64,000 nt of DNA. Origin: an uncultured Agathobacter sp. (GTDB lineage: Bacteria; Bacillota; Clostridia; Lachnospirales; Lachnospiraceae). The position numbers were made by a program, and so were the translations under genes. The stretch lies in contig CAKRDT010000003.1 in NCBI GenBank assembly GCA_934316545.1, forward strand, positions 1 through 64,000, given 5' to 3'. Numbering within the stretch: the first letter of the stretch is position 1; each line of letters starts with the position of its first letter. Below are positions 17,476 through 28,120 of this stretch, piece after piece. Under the pieces are notes generated by a model. That model saw only the letters and a list, made by a program, of their open reading frames with translations, was not told the origin of the DNA and did no database searches.

Positions 17476-20217
17476 ATGATTCTCTTTTTCTTGGGGGTAT
17501 GCATGTGCATTACCTTTTTCGTGTTGCAGACGTATATCACTACAGGCTTTCACGCGAGAGAGCACCGGCTGCTTCCACTGGTGCTCTCTTTGATTGCACT
17601 GTACAATTTCTATCGAATCGTACAGGTAATTATGGGCTATTCGCGAGTGTTTGAGGCGTTGATCGATCTGCTTGTGATTCAGATGATCTATGCCTTATTT
17701 CATTATGTAATGGATTTTATGCATTTCAAATTAAAGATATGGGTGGAAATTCTTCTGTTCTTAAGCCTTTTGCTATCCGATTTCATGATGTTTTATGATA
17801 TGGTGAGAAACCAGACCTATCAAGGAGTTTTTCTGGTCGCTCTTTTTTGCTATGTACTTTTAACACTGGGATTTTCGACATATGCGCGAATACTCACGCC
17901 ACTTTCGAAGATAGAGGGACATGTCAATGATATGTTGTATGCGTCCATTGCGTTGCCGGGATTCGCGCTGCTTTTGCGTGTGTTCTCCAAAAGCGCAGAG
18001 GACATCGTTATGCCGATCGCATTGGAATGCACCTGCCTGATCATTTATTATCTGATGATGACGGGACAATTGACCAATGTGGCGATTGCGATGCAGGAGG
18101 ATTATTATAATACCTCGGATATTGCCTGTTTTCTGTTTGACAACAGGATGCATTATCGGGATGCCAATCTTGAAGCCAGAAAGCTTTTTGCAGCGGCAGT
18201 ACAGGGGATGGAGGAAGAACCGGATGATTATCCGCATTATTCCTCAATGCTGCGATGGAGTACGCATCCGGAAGATGAATTTGAGAAGCAATCCGGCGAG
18301 TTGTATTACAAGTGCCAGTTGCAGCCGGTGTTTAAAGACGACTATCTGCGAGGATATATTTTGTGCGTTATTGATATTACGCATCTGAAGCAGGAAACCA
18401 AATTAATGGAGAATCTGAAGAAAGAGGCGGAGAATCAATCGGTATTGAAGAGTAAATTCTTAGCGAGTGTCAGCCATGATCTAAGGAGTCCGCTTCATGC
18501 GATCATCGGAGGAAGTGAGATCCTTCTTCGCCGAAAGGATCTGTCTTCTGAGAGCCGGACGATGCTTGGTTATATCAGAAGTGCCGGAAACAATCTGCTC
18601 GAACAGGTAAATACCATTCTTGTATATTCCAAGCTTGAGGCCGGCAAATTGACGCTGCACAAGAAAGAGTATAATTTCTACAATTTGCTTAAGGAGCAGG
18701 CTCATATCTGTCTGATGAATCTGAATGAGAAACCTGTTGATTTTATGATCCGCGTTGAAAGTGAATTTCCTGAGATGGTGATTGGGGATGAGTCCTGTGT
18801 GCGGCAGATTATTCAGAATCTGTTGTCGAATGCGACAAAATTTACTGACCGCGGTGCTGTGATCTGTACGATACGGTGTGTTACAGAGCCGGATAGTGCG
18901 ACCGTGCGGGTACATGGATGCGTGGAGGATACCGGAGTCGGAATGAGTACGGAGCAGTTGTCACAAATCTTTGGCGAATATGTATCGTATTCTGACGACA
19001 GAGGTCTGGAGGGAAGCGGTCTTGGCCTTTCGCTTGTAAAGCAGATGACAGAACTGATGCATGGATCTGTGAGCGCAAACAGTGTGGAAGGTGTCGGAAC
19101 GAAAGTTCTGTTTGAATTTGAGCAGGAACAGACGTCGTCGGTTCTGCTGCCGCCGACGGAAATCAATCAGGAAGTTCTGCTGCGCAAGCCGGTTTATGTG
19201 ATGAGTGATGCGAAACCGAACTGGATATTCCCGGGCGCGAGAGTGCTCCTTGTGGATGATATGGAAGTGAACCGCTTGATTTTTAAGAAACTGGTTGCAC
19301 CATGGAAACTTACGGTTGATCTGGCAGCTTCCGGTGATGAAGCGATTCAGGCGGCAAAGCTTCATACCTATCAGATGATCATTCTGGATCAGATGATGCC
19401 GCAGAAATCCGGAATTGAAACGGCAGATGAACTGTCTGAATTTTGTGATGTTCCGTTGGTACTTATGACGGCGGACATATCCGATGCAACGAGAGCGGAA
19501 GCGCTGATCCATGGCTTTCTTGAGTTCCTGCCCAAACCGGTACAGCTTGAAGATTTAAGAACTCTTCTTGAGACTTGTCTTCCGGTTGCCTATCGTCAGG
19601 CACCGGTAAACGATGCCGAAGTTGATCTGGGAGGTAAGGGCAGGCAGGAGGCGCTGGCTTATGCGAAAACTCTTGAAACATACTGCAAAGAAGTGCAGGA
19701 GCTGATTGGAACATTGGAAACGTATGAAAAAACAGATATTGCTATGTTTCGCATCAAGGTACATGGAATCAAAGGCATCAGTCGGCAGATTGGTCAGGAT
19801 GAGATGGGCGAGCGTGCTGAAATTATGGAAATGGCTGCAAAGACAGAGAACCATGTGTTTATAAGAAGAAATCTTCCCGGATTTCTTGCGCAGCTGCAGA
19901 GTGTTCATGATGCTGTCAGGCAGGAATACCGTGAGTTGAAACGCCAGTATGCGGATCAGAAAAAAGAGGCGGCTGCAAGACAAAGCATAGGATTGGATGA
20001 AAAAATCCGATTATGGGAAACGCTTAAAAAAGCCTTTGAGGATTATGATCTCAATCAGATGGAATCCGGTATCAAGGCGTTGGATGAAGTGGTTCTTACG
20101 CAGGAAGAAAATAACAAATTGAGCATTGCAAAAGATGCGGGGGATCATCTTGAGTATGAAGATGGAAGCAGCGTGTGCGAGGAAGTGTTGCAACTTCTGT
20201 ACAGAGAGCAAAAATAA
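17476..20217 (+). CDS. hybrid sensor histidine kinase with receiver and HPt domains
   Basis: 913 residues. Seven membrane helices (about 1-215) resemble the 7TM histidine kinase sensor. A PAS-like region follows (about 218-310). The HisKA domain has His334 in SVSHDLRSPLH, and the ATPase shows QNLLSNATKFT, DTGVGMS and GSGLGLSL. The receiver has Asp638 in ILDQMMP, and an HPt segment has His763 in KVHGIKGISRQIG. A helical tail of about 100 residues ends the protein. A complete phosphorelay (His-Asp-His) is therefore on one chain and can end on the receiver of the HD-GYP neighbour, tying a membrane signal to c-di-GMP level. Confidence 0.9.
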   Translation: MILFFLGVCMCITFFVLQTYITTGFHAREHRLLPLVLSLIALYNFYRIVQVIMGYSRVFEALIDLLVIQMIYALFHYVMDFMHFKLKIWVEILLFLSLLLSDFMMFYDMVRNQTYQGVFLVALFCYVLLTLGFSTYARILTPLSKIEGHVNDMLYASIALPGFALLLRVFSKSAEDIVMPIALECTCLIIYYLMMTGQLTNVAIAMQEDYYNTSDIACFLFDNRMHYRDANLEARKLFAAAVQGMEEEPDDYPHYSSMLRWSTHPEDEFEKQSGELYYKCQLQPVFKDDYLRGYILCVIDITHLKQETKLMENLKKEAENQSVLKSKFLASVSHDLRSPLHAIIGGSEILLRRKDLSSESRTMLGYIRSAGNNLLEQVNTILVYSKLEAGKLTLHKKEYNFYNLLKEQAHICLMNLNEKPVDFMIRVESEFPEMVIGDESCVRQIIQNLLSNATKFTDRGAVICTIRCVTEPDSATVRVHGCVEDTGVGMSTEQLSQIFGEYVSYSDDRGLEGSGLGLSLVKQMTELMHGSVSANSVEGVGTKVLFEFEQEQTSSVLLPPTEINQEVLLRKPVYVMSDAKPNWIFPGARVLLVDDMEVNRLIFKKLVAPWKLTVDLAASGDEAIQAAKLHTYQMIILDQMMPQKSGIETADELSEFCDVPLVLMTADISDATRAEALIHGFLEFLPKPVQLEDLRTLLETCLPVAYRQAPVNDAEVDLGGKGRQEALAYAKTLETYCKEVQELIGTLETYEKTDIAMFRIKVHGIKGISRQIGQDEMGERAEIMEMAAKTENHVFIRRNLPGFLAQLQSVHDAVRQEYRELKRQYADQKKEAAARQSIGLDEKIRLWETLKKAFEDYDLNQMESGIKALDEVVLTQEENNKLSIAKDAGDHLEYEDGSSVCEEVLQLLYREQK

Positions 20218-20224
20218 GGCGCCG

Positions 20225-21268
20225 CTAGATTTTGCGGCGCAGTAATGCGTAGAATTTTTCAATATGAAATGGTTTTCCCTGAACTGCCTCAACTTTCAGA
20301 CGATTTTCTTCGCTGAAGCCCACCAGAATATTATGATTGGCTTCTGCGAGATAATCCATAATACCATCGATATCCGATTTGGTGTTCTTGGGGCAGTTGA
20401 CATACATATGCTTGTTTGCGGTTATATGCATCGTATAGGAGATGCTAAAGTGGTACCACAGAAACTTATGGAGCGTTGAATGTTTATAGATCCATAAGAT
20501 TTCCTGAATCGGAACGACTGCGTTCGCATCGGGAGAGGTCATAATGAAAAAATGCTCGGTGATGAACATATCTTCGGTTGCAAGCTGAGGCAGCGTTGCA
20601 AGTTCCTCCTCTGCCTGGGCAAGGAGGACGGCAGGATGACCGAAAACAATCAGATTCTGGCACGTCGGTGAGAGTACCGGAAAGCGGATGCAGATCAGAC
20701 AGTTCAAAACATACAGCAATGCATAGATCATAGTTGCGAAATAAACAATAAACAAAATCGTTGTGGCAACGATGTGATAGTCCGGTTCGCTGAAATAATA
20801 TGCAGAAACCTGACTGCCGATACCGGAATCGGTCCAGTCCAGATCCGATGCAAGCGAGGATAATAAGGTCTGATAGGATTTCTGACCGTAGATCACTCGC
20901 CCGGTTACGGTGAGTGAGGGGATGGCAGGAAGTCCTTCTTCGCAAGTGCGTGGACTCAGCAGCACAATGATACACTGCTTGTCCCGCATGGTATAATAAT
21001 AATAGCCGCGTGTTTGTCCGTAAGATTCACTCGTGTATCCGGTAAATTTCAGATTGGTAAACGAGGTGCGGATGTAGCGTTCTTTGGATTGATAGGCTGA
21101 CTGCAGCGATTCGTCCGTCTGCATTGTGCGGGGATGCAGCATATCACCAAGCGGTAATGCAATCCACAGAATTGCCAAAAGCAGTAAATATATGATTGGA
21201 GAAAAAAGCCTTTTGCGGTAAAAGGCCTTAATATTACGCGTAATATAATGTTCGTAATTATCTGGCAT
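20225..21268 (-). CDS. membrane protein of unknown function
   Basis: 347 residues from the ATG at 21268, which has AGGAAAGGG 8 bases before it; an in-frame start 33 bases further out lacks one. Two membrane helices (about 20-38 and 165-190) flank an extracellular domain of about 130 residues; a cytosolic C-terminal domain follows. No family is recognised. It converges on the hybrid kinase gene with 7 bases between stops; a GCGCCGC hairpin at the junction lacks a T run. Confidence 0.6.
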   Translation of the reverse strand: MPDNYEHYITRNIKAFYRKRLFSPIIYLLLLAILWIALPLGDMLHPRTMQTDESLQSAYQSKERYIRTSFTNLKFTGYTSESYGQTRGYYYYTMRDKQCIIVLLSPRTCEEGLPAIPSLTVTGRVIYGQKSYQTLLSSLASDLDWTDSGIGSQVSAYYFSEPDYHIVATTILFIVYFATMIYALLYVLNCLICIRFPVLSPTCQNLIVFGHPAVLLAQAEEELATLPQLATEDMFITEHFFIMTSPDANAVVPIQEILWIYKHSTLHKFLWYHFSISYTMHITANKHMYVNCPKNTKSDIDGIMDYLAEANHNILVGFSEENRLKVEAVQGKPFHIEKFYALLRRKI

Positions 21269-21382
21269 AGCGGTTCCCTTTCCTGAATGATTACAAGACA
21301 AGTATAAAGGTTTCGAGGGGAATAATCAACCTTGCTTTTGTGAATAAAAATTGATAGTATTAGATAAATTGGAGGCAGAAAT

Positions 21383-22129
21383 ATGGATGCATATACAAGC
21401 TTTGCGCAGGTATATGATCTGTTCATGGATAATGTTCCGTATGAGGAGTGGTGTACTTTTTTATGTAAGCTGCTTAAGGAACATCATATTATGGATGGAC
21501 CTGTGCTTGATTTAGGGTGTGGTACCGGTAAGATGACGCGGCTGATGTCGGAACACGGATATGATATGACGGGGGTGGATCAGTCTCCTGAAATGTTGCA
21601 GATTGCAGCGATGCAGCAGACGGATGTCCCAATTCTTTATCTTCTGCAGGATATGCAGGAGCTTGAACTGGATGGATGTGTGTGTGCGGTCTACAGTGTC
21701 TGCGACTGTGTCAATTATGTATTGGAGGAACAGGAACTGCTAAGTGCTTTTTCAAGAGTATATGAAAGCCTTGAAGAAGGCGGGATCTTTGTGTTTGATG
21801 TGAATACTTCCTATAAGTACACACAACTGCTTGCAGAGAATACGTTTGCAGAAAGCAGGGAGGAAGGCAGCTTTATCTGGGATAATTATTATGATGCACA
21901 GGAAAAAATAAATGAGTATGACCTGACTCTGTTTATCCCGGAAGAATATGGGTTATACCGCAGATATGCGGAGACACATTATCAGCGGAATTATGAGATC
22001 CGGACCCTGCAGGAGCTTCTTAAGCAGGCTGGGTTTGGCAATGCGGAAATTTATGATGGTTATTCGGATGAGCCTTTACACAGGACAAGCGAGCGGGCGG
22101 TCTTTGTCGTGAAGAAATCCCCACAATAG
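21383..22129 (+). CDS. class I SAM-dependent methyltransferase
   Basis: 248 residues with the Rossmann methyltransferase motifs: VLDLGCGTGKMTRLM (SAM-binding motif I, about residue 40), GVDQSPEML (motif II) and an acidic motif where the family has its substrate loop. Small-molecule methyltransferases of this subfamily are common in Firmicutes, so the substrate cannot be named. GGAGG lies 8 bases before the ATG. It may be cotranscribed with hslO, 43 bases downstream. Confidence 0.85.
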   Translation: MDAYTSFAQVYDLFMDNVPYEEWCTFLCKLLKEHHIMDGPVLDLGCGTGKMTRLMSEHGYDMTGVDQSPEMLQIAAMQQTDVPILYLLQDMQELELDGCVCAVYSVCDCVNYVLEEQELLSAFSRVYESLEEGGIFVFDVNTSYKYTQLLAENTFAESREEGSFIWDNYYDAQEKINEYDLTLFIPEEYGLYRRYAETHYQRNYEIRTLQELLKQAGFGNAEIYDGYSDEPLHRTSERAVFVVKKSPQ

Positions 22130-22172
22130 ATTCGCAAATGCTTAATTTGATATGGTAGATGAAGGAGGAATT

Positions 22173-23042
22173 ATGTCAGATTATATTGTACGGGCAACAG
22201 CTGCGGATGCGGGCATCCGTGCTTTTGCGATTACTTCAAGAGATTTGGTGGAGACTGCAAGACAGGACCACAATACGTCACCGATCATGACAGCTGCGCT
22301 TGGACGTCTGCTGTCCGGCGGAGCAATGATGGGAACGATGCTGAAAGGAGAGAAGGATCTGCTGACATTACAGATTCAATGCAGCGGTCCGGCCAAGGGG
22401 CTGACTGTGACAGCGGATGCCCATGGCAACGTGAAAGGTTTTGCGGGCAATCCGGTTGTAGAGCTTCCGCCGAATGTGGAGGGGCATTTAAATGTCGGAG
22501 GAGCATTGGATCTCGGAATTTTAAGTGTGATTAAGGATATGGGAATGAAGGAACCTTATGTTGGTCAGTGTCAGCTGCAGACCGGCGAGATCGCAGAGGA
22601 TCTGACGTACTATTTTGCTACATCGGAGCAGATTCCGTCTGCAGTCGGACTTGGGGTTCTGATGAATAAGGATAATACGGTAAAACAGGCAGGGGGATTC
22701 ATCATTCAGCTGATGCCTTTTACCAGTGATGAGATCATTGACAAACTGGAGAAGCGTATTGCGGAAATTGATTCTGTGACCATGATGCTGGAAAGAGGAT
22801 TGACACCGGAAGGAATCTTAGAGGAGATTCTCGGAGAGTTTGGTGTGGAAATTCTGGACAAGATTCCGGCTGCGTTTGTCTGTGACTGCTCCAAGGAGCG
22901 TGTATCGCGTGCCCTGGCTACCATCAGTAAGAAAGATCTGGATTCCATCATAAATGATGGTGAAAGTATTGAGGTCAAGTGTCAGTTTTGCAATAAAGCA
23001 TATCAGTTTGATATTGATGAATTAAAGGAGTTAAGAAAGTGA
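22173..23042 (+). CDS. hslO: redox-regulated chaperone Hsp33
   Basis: Cytosolic holdase chaperone activated by oxidation. 289 residues from the ATG at 22173 (AAGGAGG just before it). The C-terminal zinc centre has the family cysteines CDCSKERV and CQFCNKAY (CxC and CxxC), which form disulfides under oxidative stress. Its TGA overlaps the GTG start of nadE (GTGA), so the two are translationally coupled. Confidence 0.95.
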   Translation: MSDYIVRATAADAGIRAFAITSRDLVETARQDHNTSPIMTAALGRLLSGGAMMGTMLKGEKDLLTLQIQCSGPAKGLTVTADAHGNVKGFAGNPVVELPPNVEGHLNVGGALDLGILSVIKDMGMKEPYVGQCQLQTGEIAEDLTYYFATSEQIPSAVGLGVLMNKDNTVKQAGGFIIQLMPFTSDEIIDKLEKRIAEIDSVTMMLERGLTPEGILEEILGEFGVEILDKIPAAFVCDCSKERVSRALATISKKDLDSIINDGESIEVKCQFCNKAYQFDIDELKELRK

Positions 23043-24958
23043 AACATGGATTTGTAAAAGTTGCGGCGGTTACACCGAAGATTAAAGTGGCGGATACGGC
23101 ATATAATACGGAACAGATTCGCCTTCTTATGACAGAAAGTGCAGCGTGGGGCGCAAGGATTACAGTTTTTCCGGAACTGTGCATTACCGGATATACGTGT
23201 CAGGATTTGTTTCTGCAGGAAAAACTGTTATCCGGTGCGAAAGATGCATTAATGCAGCTGGCTGAGGTGAGTGCATCCATTCCGGGAATTTATTTTGTTG
23301 GACTTCCATATGAAATTAACGGAAAACTGTACAATGTGGCGGCTGCCCTCTCAGGAGGACAGATCCTTGGGATGGTGCCGAAGAGTTGTATTCCGAATTA
23401 TAATGAATTCTATGAAGTTCGTCATTTTGCGTCGGGAGCGGAGCTTTCTACAGAAGTAACCCTTCCGGATGGCAGTGAGGTGCTCGTAGACCGGGATCAG
23501 CTGTTTGTATGTGAGCAGATGCCAAAACTGAAGATCGGAGTTGAATTGTGCGAAGATTTGTGGACGCCGAATCCTCCGAGTATTGCACATGCGTTATCCG
23601 GAGCTGATGTGATCGTGAACCTATCGGCTTCCAATGATATAACCGGTAAGTCGGAATATCGCAAAGAACTTGTATGCGGACAGTCCGCAAGACTGATCTG
23701 TGCTTATATTTACGCATCGGCGGGAGAAGGCGAATCAACACAGGATCTGGTTTTCTCGGGACACAATATGATTGCGGAAAATGGGCGTATGCTTGCTGAA
23801 TCCGAGAGATTTGGGCACGGAGTGATCTACACAGAGATTGATGTCGAAAAGCTTGTGGCTGAGCGGCGCAGAATGACGACTTTTGTAACGGATAACAATG
23901 ATACCGAGGTCGTGTTCGAACTTGAGGAGGAAGAAACGAAGCTGACCAGATATATTGATCCGGCACCGTTTGTTCCCGGAAATAAAGATGATAGAGATAA
24001 GCGGTGTGATGAGATACTGATGATTCAGGCGATGGGACTTAAGAAACGTCTGGAGCATACCGGCGCAGGCGCGGTCGTTGGAATTTCCGGAGGTCTGGAT
24101 TCCACATTGGCACTGCTTGTTACGGTACGGGCGTTTGATCTGCTTGGAAGAGACCGTAAGGAGATTACGGCTGTTACGATGCCGGGATTTGGTACGACGG
24201 ATCGTACTTATGACAATGCGGTCAGCCTCATCCGATGCCTTGGGGCTCAGTTTGTAGAAGTAGATATCAGGAATGCGGTAAATGTGCATTTCGAGGATAT
24301 CGGGCAGGACGAATCGGTACATGATGTCACTTATGAGAATTCACAGGCGCGCGAACGCACGCAAATTTTGATGGATATTGCGAATAAAAAGAATGCTCTG
24401 GTCATAGGAACCGGAGATTTATCCGAGCTTGCGTTGGGATGGGCGACGTATAATGGTGACCATATGTCTATGTATGCGGTAAATGCTTCCGTGCCAAAGA
24501 CTCTGGTTCGGCATCTGGTTCGTTATTATGCGGACACCTGTGGGGATGAATTGCTTGAAAAAACATTGCTTGATGTGTTGGATACGCCGGTGTCACCGGA
24601 ACTTCTTCCACCGGAGGACGGAAAGATTTCGCAAAAGACGGAAGATCTGGTAGGACCTTATGAACTTCATGACTTCTTCCTGTATTATATGCTGCGATTT
24701 GGATTCGCACCGGAAAAAATCTATCGTCTGGCAAAGGTTGCATTCGAGGAGTCTTATGATGATGCGTTTATCCTAAAGTGGTTAAAAACGTTCTATCGCA
24801 GATTCTTTGCACAACAGTTCAAGCGTTCCTGTCTGCCGGATGGCCCGAAGGTTGGATCGGTTGCAGTCTCACCGAGAGGCGATTTGCGTATGCCGAGCGA
24901 TGCCTGTTACACCATCTGGAAAGACGAACTTGATCAAATAATTCCGTCGGGCAAGTAG
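23039..24958 (+). CDS. nadE: glutamine-dependent NAD+ synthetase
   Basis: 639 residues, full length for the two-domain enzyme. The N-terminal nitrilase-fold glutaminase has the Glu-Lys-Cys triad ([30 protein letters not shown]). The C-terminal ATP pyrophosphatase domain has [12 protein letters not shown]. It amidates deamido-NAD with ammonia channelled from glutamine. The start is GTG at 23039, overlapping hslO. A helical hairpin region before the stop is typical of bacterial NadE of this class. Confidence 0.95.
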   Translation: MKHGFVKVAAVTPKIKVADTAYNTEQIRLLMTESAAWGARITVFPELCITGYTCQDLFLQEKLLSGAKDALMQLAEVSASIPGIYFVGLPYEINGKLYNVAAALSGGQILGMVPKSCIPNYNEFYEVRHFASGAELSTEVTLPDGSEVLVDRDQLFVCEQMPKLKIGVELCEDLWTPNPPSIAHALSGADVIVNLSASNDITGKSEYRKELVCGQSARLICAYIYASAGEGESTQDLVFSGHNMIAENGRMLAESERFGHGVIYTEIDVEKLVAERRRMTTFVTDNNDTEVVFELEEEETKLTRYIDPAPFVPGNKDDRDKRCDEILMIQAMGLKKRLEHTGAGAVVGISGGLDSTLALLVTVRAFDLLGRDRKEITAVTMPGFGTTDRTYDNAVSLIRCLGAQFVEVDIRNAVNVHFEDIGQDESVHDVTYENSQARERTQILMDIANKKNALVIGTGDLSELALGWATYNGDHMSMYAVNASVPKTLVRHLVRYYADTCGDELLEKTLLDVLDTPVSPELLPPEDGKISQKTEDLVGPYELHDFFLYYMLRFGFAPEKIYRLAKVAFEESYDDAFILKWLKTFYRRFFAQQFKRSCLPDGPKVGSVAVSPRGDLRMPSDACYTIWKDELDQIIPSGK

Positions 24959-25065
24959 GAGAGCAGCCAGGACTGCGCATAATGTGGTACATCTTTGATG
25001 TATCATTAAAGCGGCTGCGATCCCGGATGTTCAAGAATGCGAAAACACAATGATTTCATATAACG

Positions 25066-25111
25066 AAAAACCGATTGACAATTCCATAAAGGAAATGCCA
25101 ATCGGTTTTTT
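25066..25111. terminator. terminator between converging nadE and asnA
   Basis: AAAAAACCGATTG-type stem at 25066-25077 pairs with CAATCGGTTTTTT at 25099-25111, with a loop of about 21 bases. A and T runs on the two sides let it act on both genes. Confidence 0.8.
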
Positions 25112-25123
25112 GTATTTGTGTTA

Positions 25124-26134
25124 TTACAGTAACTGAATTCCGTGATCCTCACATTCTTTGATTGCTTCTTCCGGCCACAGAGAACTCTGTACTTCACCGA
25201 TGTGTGCCTTACGAAGGAAAAACATACAGATTCGTGATTGACCGATTCCGCCACCGATCGTGTATGGAAGATCTTCATCAATGATCGCTTTCTGGAAAGG
25301 AAGATTTTTGCGCTCCGGGCAGCCTGCTTTATCAAGCTGGGAGAGGAGAGCTTTTTTATCGACGCGGATTCCCATGGAAGATAATTCAAGTGCAATATCA
25401 AGTACCGGATAATATACGAGAATATCCGCGTTTAATGCCCAATCATCATAATCCGGTGCACGGCCGTCATGCGGCTCGCCGGATGCAAGCGCATCACCGA
25501 TCTGCATAATGCAGACAGCACCCTTGGCTTTGGTAATATAGTATTCGCGCTCCTTTGGCGTATTGTCCGGGAACATATCCTCAAGCTCCTGTGAAGTAAT
25601 AAAGAAAATCTCCTTCGGGAGTGTCAGGTCGATATAGTCGTACTGGATCGCCATATATTGTTCCGTTTTACGAAGACATTTATATACTGTGCGAACCGTT
25701 TCTTTTAAGAAATCAAGAGTACGGTCTTCCTTTGAGATAATCTTCTCCCAATCCCATTGGTCAACGAAGATCGAGTGGATATTGTCGGTATTCTCATCTC
25801 TGCGGATCGCATTCATATCTGTGTAGATGCCTTCTCCGAGAGAAAAACCGTACTTTTTTAATGCATAACGCTTCCACTTGGCAAGAGAATGAACAACTTC
25901 TGCATTTTTATCGTTCTGTTCCTTGATACCGAATGTGACCGGTCGCTCATAACCATTGAGGTTATCGTTGAGTCCTGTTTCCGGATCAACAAAAAGCGGG
26001 GCGGATACACGGGTTAAGTTTAATCTCTGTGCAAGTAAAGCCTGAAAAAAGTCTTTAACCGTTTTGATCGCAAGCTGTGTGTCATGAAGATTCAGCTCGG
26101 ACTTGTAATCTTTTGGTAAAATCAGATGTTCCAT
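25124..26134 (-). CDS. asnA: aspartate--ammonia ligase
   Basis: Makes asparagine from aspartate, ammonia and ATP; a class II aminoacyl-tRNA synthetase-like enzyme. 336 residues from the ATG at 26134, which has AAGGAG before it and gives the usual MEHLILPKDY start; a longer frame of 18 codons upstream is not supported. Motifs include MNAIRRDE, the FVDQWDWE region and the C-terminal GGGIGQSRICMF motif 3. Single gene. Confidence 0.95.
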   Translation of the reverse strand: MEHLILPKDYKSELNLHDTQLAIKTVKDFFQALLAQRLNLTRVSAPLFVDPETGLNDNLNGYERPVTFGIKEQNDKNAEVVHSLAKWKRYALKKYGFSLGEGIYTDMNAIRRDENTDNIHSIFVDQWDWEKIISKEDRTLDFLKETVRTVYKCLRKTEQYMAIQYDYIDLTLPKEIFFITSQELEDMFPDNTPKEREYYITKAKGAVCIMQIGDALASGEPHDGRAPDYDDWALNADILVYYPVLDIALELSSMGIRVDKKALLSQLDKAGCPERKNLPFQKAIIDEDLPYTIGGGIGQSRICMFFLRKAHIGEVQSSLWPEEAIKECEDHGIQLL

Positions 26135-26289
26135 GAGGTCTCCTTTATGTTTGTTTCTATCTAAAATAAATAGATTTCTAATCCGCATTTAATTATAGCA
26201 CAAGGAGGTCGAAATTCAATAAGCATCGTGTGAAAAATTATGTTATAATGGAAGCGTGTATAAAAGAACGAAAAGAAGAGAGGAGCATT

Positions 26290-26727
26290 ATGCGCAAAGA
26301 AGATTTAACCGTTCCGGCAATTCTTGCTGAGGCAGTGGAGATTATGACCGGACTTCTTTATATTGGGATGCAGATTTATTATGGGGTTGTAAATCATGTG
26401 CCTCCTTATCGTTTTATTTGTAATATCGTCGGATTGATTCTGGTTTATGTGGGACTTACGATTCTTTCCAATCATCCGGAACATGTGAACCGTCTTTCTC
26501 CTCAGATGTGTGTGGGTAAAATTCGTAAATACACGCTTCGTATGCTCCGGCTGATCAAGCTTGTGTTTGTGATTGGACTTATGGTGCCATGTGCGGGTGA
26601 TGTGATCGGTATCGAACTCAAAGATGCGTATAGCCTGATCGTGATTTTCGCAATCATTTTGATCGCAGCATTCTATGAATATAAAATACTTCTTGTCATC
26701 CGGAACGAGCGGAATAACAAGAAGTAA
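26290..26727 (+). CDS. small integral membrane protein
   Basis: 145 residues from the ATG at 26290 (AGAGGAG before it; earlier in-frame codons lack a site). Four hydrophobic segments (about 10-30, 38-55, 85-105, 112-135) suggest four membrane passes. Function unknown; no conserved motif is recognised. It converges on the CPBP protease gene with 13 bases between stops. Confidence 0.65.
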   Translation: MRKEDLTVPAILAEAVEIMTGLLYIGMQIYYGVVNHVPPYRFICNIVGLILVYVGLTILSNHPEHVNRLSPQMCVGKIRKYTLRMLRLIKLVFVIGLMVPCAGDVIGIELKDAYSLIVIFAIILIAAFYEYKILLVIRNERNNKK

Positions 26728-26740
26728 AATTGCTGTTGGA

Positions 26741-27619
26741 TTATGAGAGAGAGGAAGCGTCTGCTTCAAGCAGTGCATTTCTCTTTTTTTTGATGAGGGT
26801 TCCTTTGTTGAACAGAAAGAACCCCAGGCTTAATGAGGTGATGGTTATCATAAGAATCATGATTCCGAGCCATGGAGTTTCATGGATCCCCTCCAGCAAC
26901 TGACTGATCATCGTGCCCCAGAAATTGAACAGGATGTGAAAAATGATCGAGTAGTAGATGCTACCGCCTTTTTCGCAGACATATCCAAGTACGAGTCCGA
27001 GAGCAAAGGCATAAATTCCCTGAATCCAATTCATATGGAAGAGACCGAAGAGCAGCGCCTGCATGATATTCGCAGCCCAAAACGGCAGTGCTTTTCGAGC
27101 CAGATGCATGCTTGTTCCGCGGAAGATCAATTCCTCACAAACCGGAGCCAGTACAACCGAATAAAGGAACATGGGAAGTGCGATCGATGAATCCAGTCCG
27201 GCAGTTTTTAAAAGTTCTTCATATTGTTCGAGCCACTGGGGAAAAGCGGCAGAAACCAGACCAATCAGGTAGCTGCTGAAAAACTGCATTCCGGGAACGA
27301 GGATTGCGACACCTGCAATCTGCATGATGCTGAAGGTGCGTGAAACCTTCGGGAGATATTCACCGCCGAGTGAATGATAATACCATAGGCCAAAGATCGC
27401 GATACACAGGATGGAATACATGAGCATGATAATGGTGCTGTAATCAGCATTCAGCATCAGATCATACATGGCTTCCACCGGAGAGGCTCCGTCTTTCGGC
27501 GCATGTATGAGAAATGCCATAATGGTACAGCCCATCAGAAACAATGAAGCGGCAAATTGCACGGCTGTTGCAATGATAAGTGGTAAAAAAGCAGAGAAAA
27601 AGTAACCGATTTTCTTCAT
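26741..27619 (-). CDS. CPBP family intramembrane protease
   Basis: 292-residue polytopic protein with the CAAX protease/bacteriocin-processing signatures: motif 1 EELIFRG (Glu-Glu and Arg), motif 2 FGLFHMNW (Phe and His) and motif 3 HILFNFWG. These residues form the membrane-embedded active site. About eight helices. In bacteria the family acts in peptide processing, self-immunity or membrane protein turnover; the target here is not known. It is a single gene with no bacteriocin nearby. Confidence 0.88.
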   Translation of the reverse strand: MKKIGYFFSAFLPLIIATAVQFAASLFLMGCTIMAFLIHAPKDGASPVEAMYDLMLNADYSTIIMLMYSILCIAIFGLWYYHSLGGEYLPKVSRTFSIMQIAGVAILVPGMQFFSSYLIGLVSAAFPQWLEQYEELLKTAGLDSSIALPMFLYSVVLAPVCEELIFRGTSMHLARKALPFWAANIMQALLFGLFHMNWIQGIYAFALGLVLGYVCEKGGSIYYSIIFHILFNFWGTMISQLLEGIHETPWLGIMILMITITSLSLGFFLFNKGTLIKKKRNALLEADASSLS

Positions 27620-27756
27620 GTGTATTCTCCATTCTACGTAATAATCTGCGACTATTATATCATAAGCCGACTTTAATGCAAGAAATCTGTTTACTTTAAA
27701 ACTTTAATATGTTAAAATTAGCAAATAGAATATAAATACAAGAGAGAGGGAGAGCA

Positions 27757-28059
27757 ATGAGCAAGAAACTTAGAACAGAAGCTGTTGATCACTTGTTTGA
27801 TGCCATATTATGTCTGAAAGATCGAGAGGAATGCTATACATTTTTTGAAGATGTGTGTACGGTAAACGAATTATTATCATTGTCACAGAGATTTGAAGTG
27901 GCAAAGATGCTTCGTGACCAGAAGACCTATCTGGATATTGCGGAGAAGACCGGCGCTTCCACTGCAACCATCAGCCGTGTCAATCGCTCCCTCAACTATG
28001 GTAATGACGGATATGATATGGTATTTAACCGATTAGAGGATCAAGAGCCTTCGGAATGA
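27757..28059 (+). CDS. YerC/YecD family TrpR-related DNA-binding protein
   Basis: 100 residues, all helical, with a TrpR-like helix-turn-helix at about 58-85 (YLDIAEKTGASTATISRVNRSL). YerC of Bacillus belongs to this family and often stands next to pcrA, as here (pcrA is 0.9 kb downstream). AGAGAGGGAGAG precedes the ATG. Regulon unknown. Confidence 0.88.
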   Translation: MSKKLRTEAVDHLFDAILCLKDREECYTFFEDVCTVNELLSLSQRFEVAKMLRDQKTYLDIAEKTGASTATISRVNRSLNYGNDGYDMVFNRLEDQEPSE

Positions 28060-28082
28060 AAAGGCAACAATGAAAAGATAAG

Positions 28083-28116
28083 AAAAGGATTTTCCGTTTT
28101 TGGAAAATCCTTTTTT
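28083..28116. terminator. bidirectional terminator
   Basis: AAAAGGATTTTCC pairs with GGAAAATCCTTTTTT around a GTTTTT loop, between the converging yerC-like and DUF1836 genes. Confidence 0.88.
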
Positions 28117-28120
28117 CGTC

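Noticed and set aside
20217-20245. Terminator between the hybrid kinase and the membrane protein gene
   Set aside because: A GCGCCGC/GCGGCGC hairpin is present, but no T run follows on either strand.
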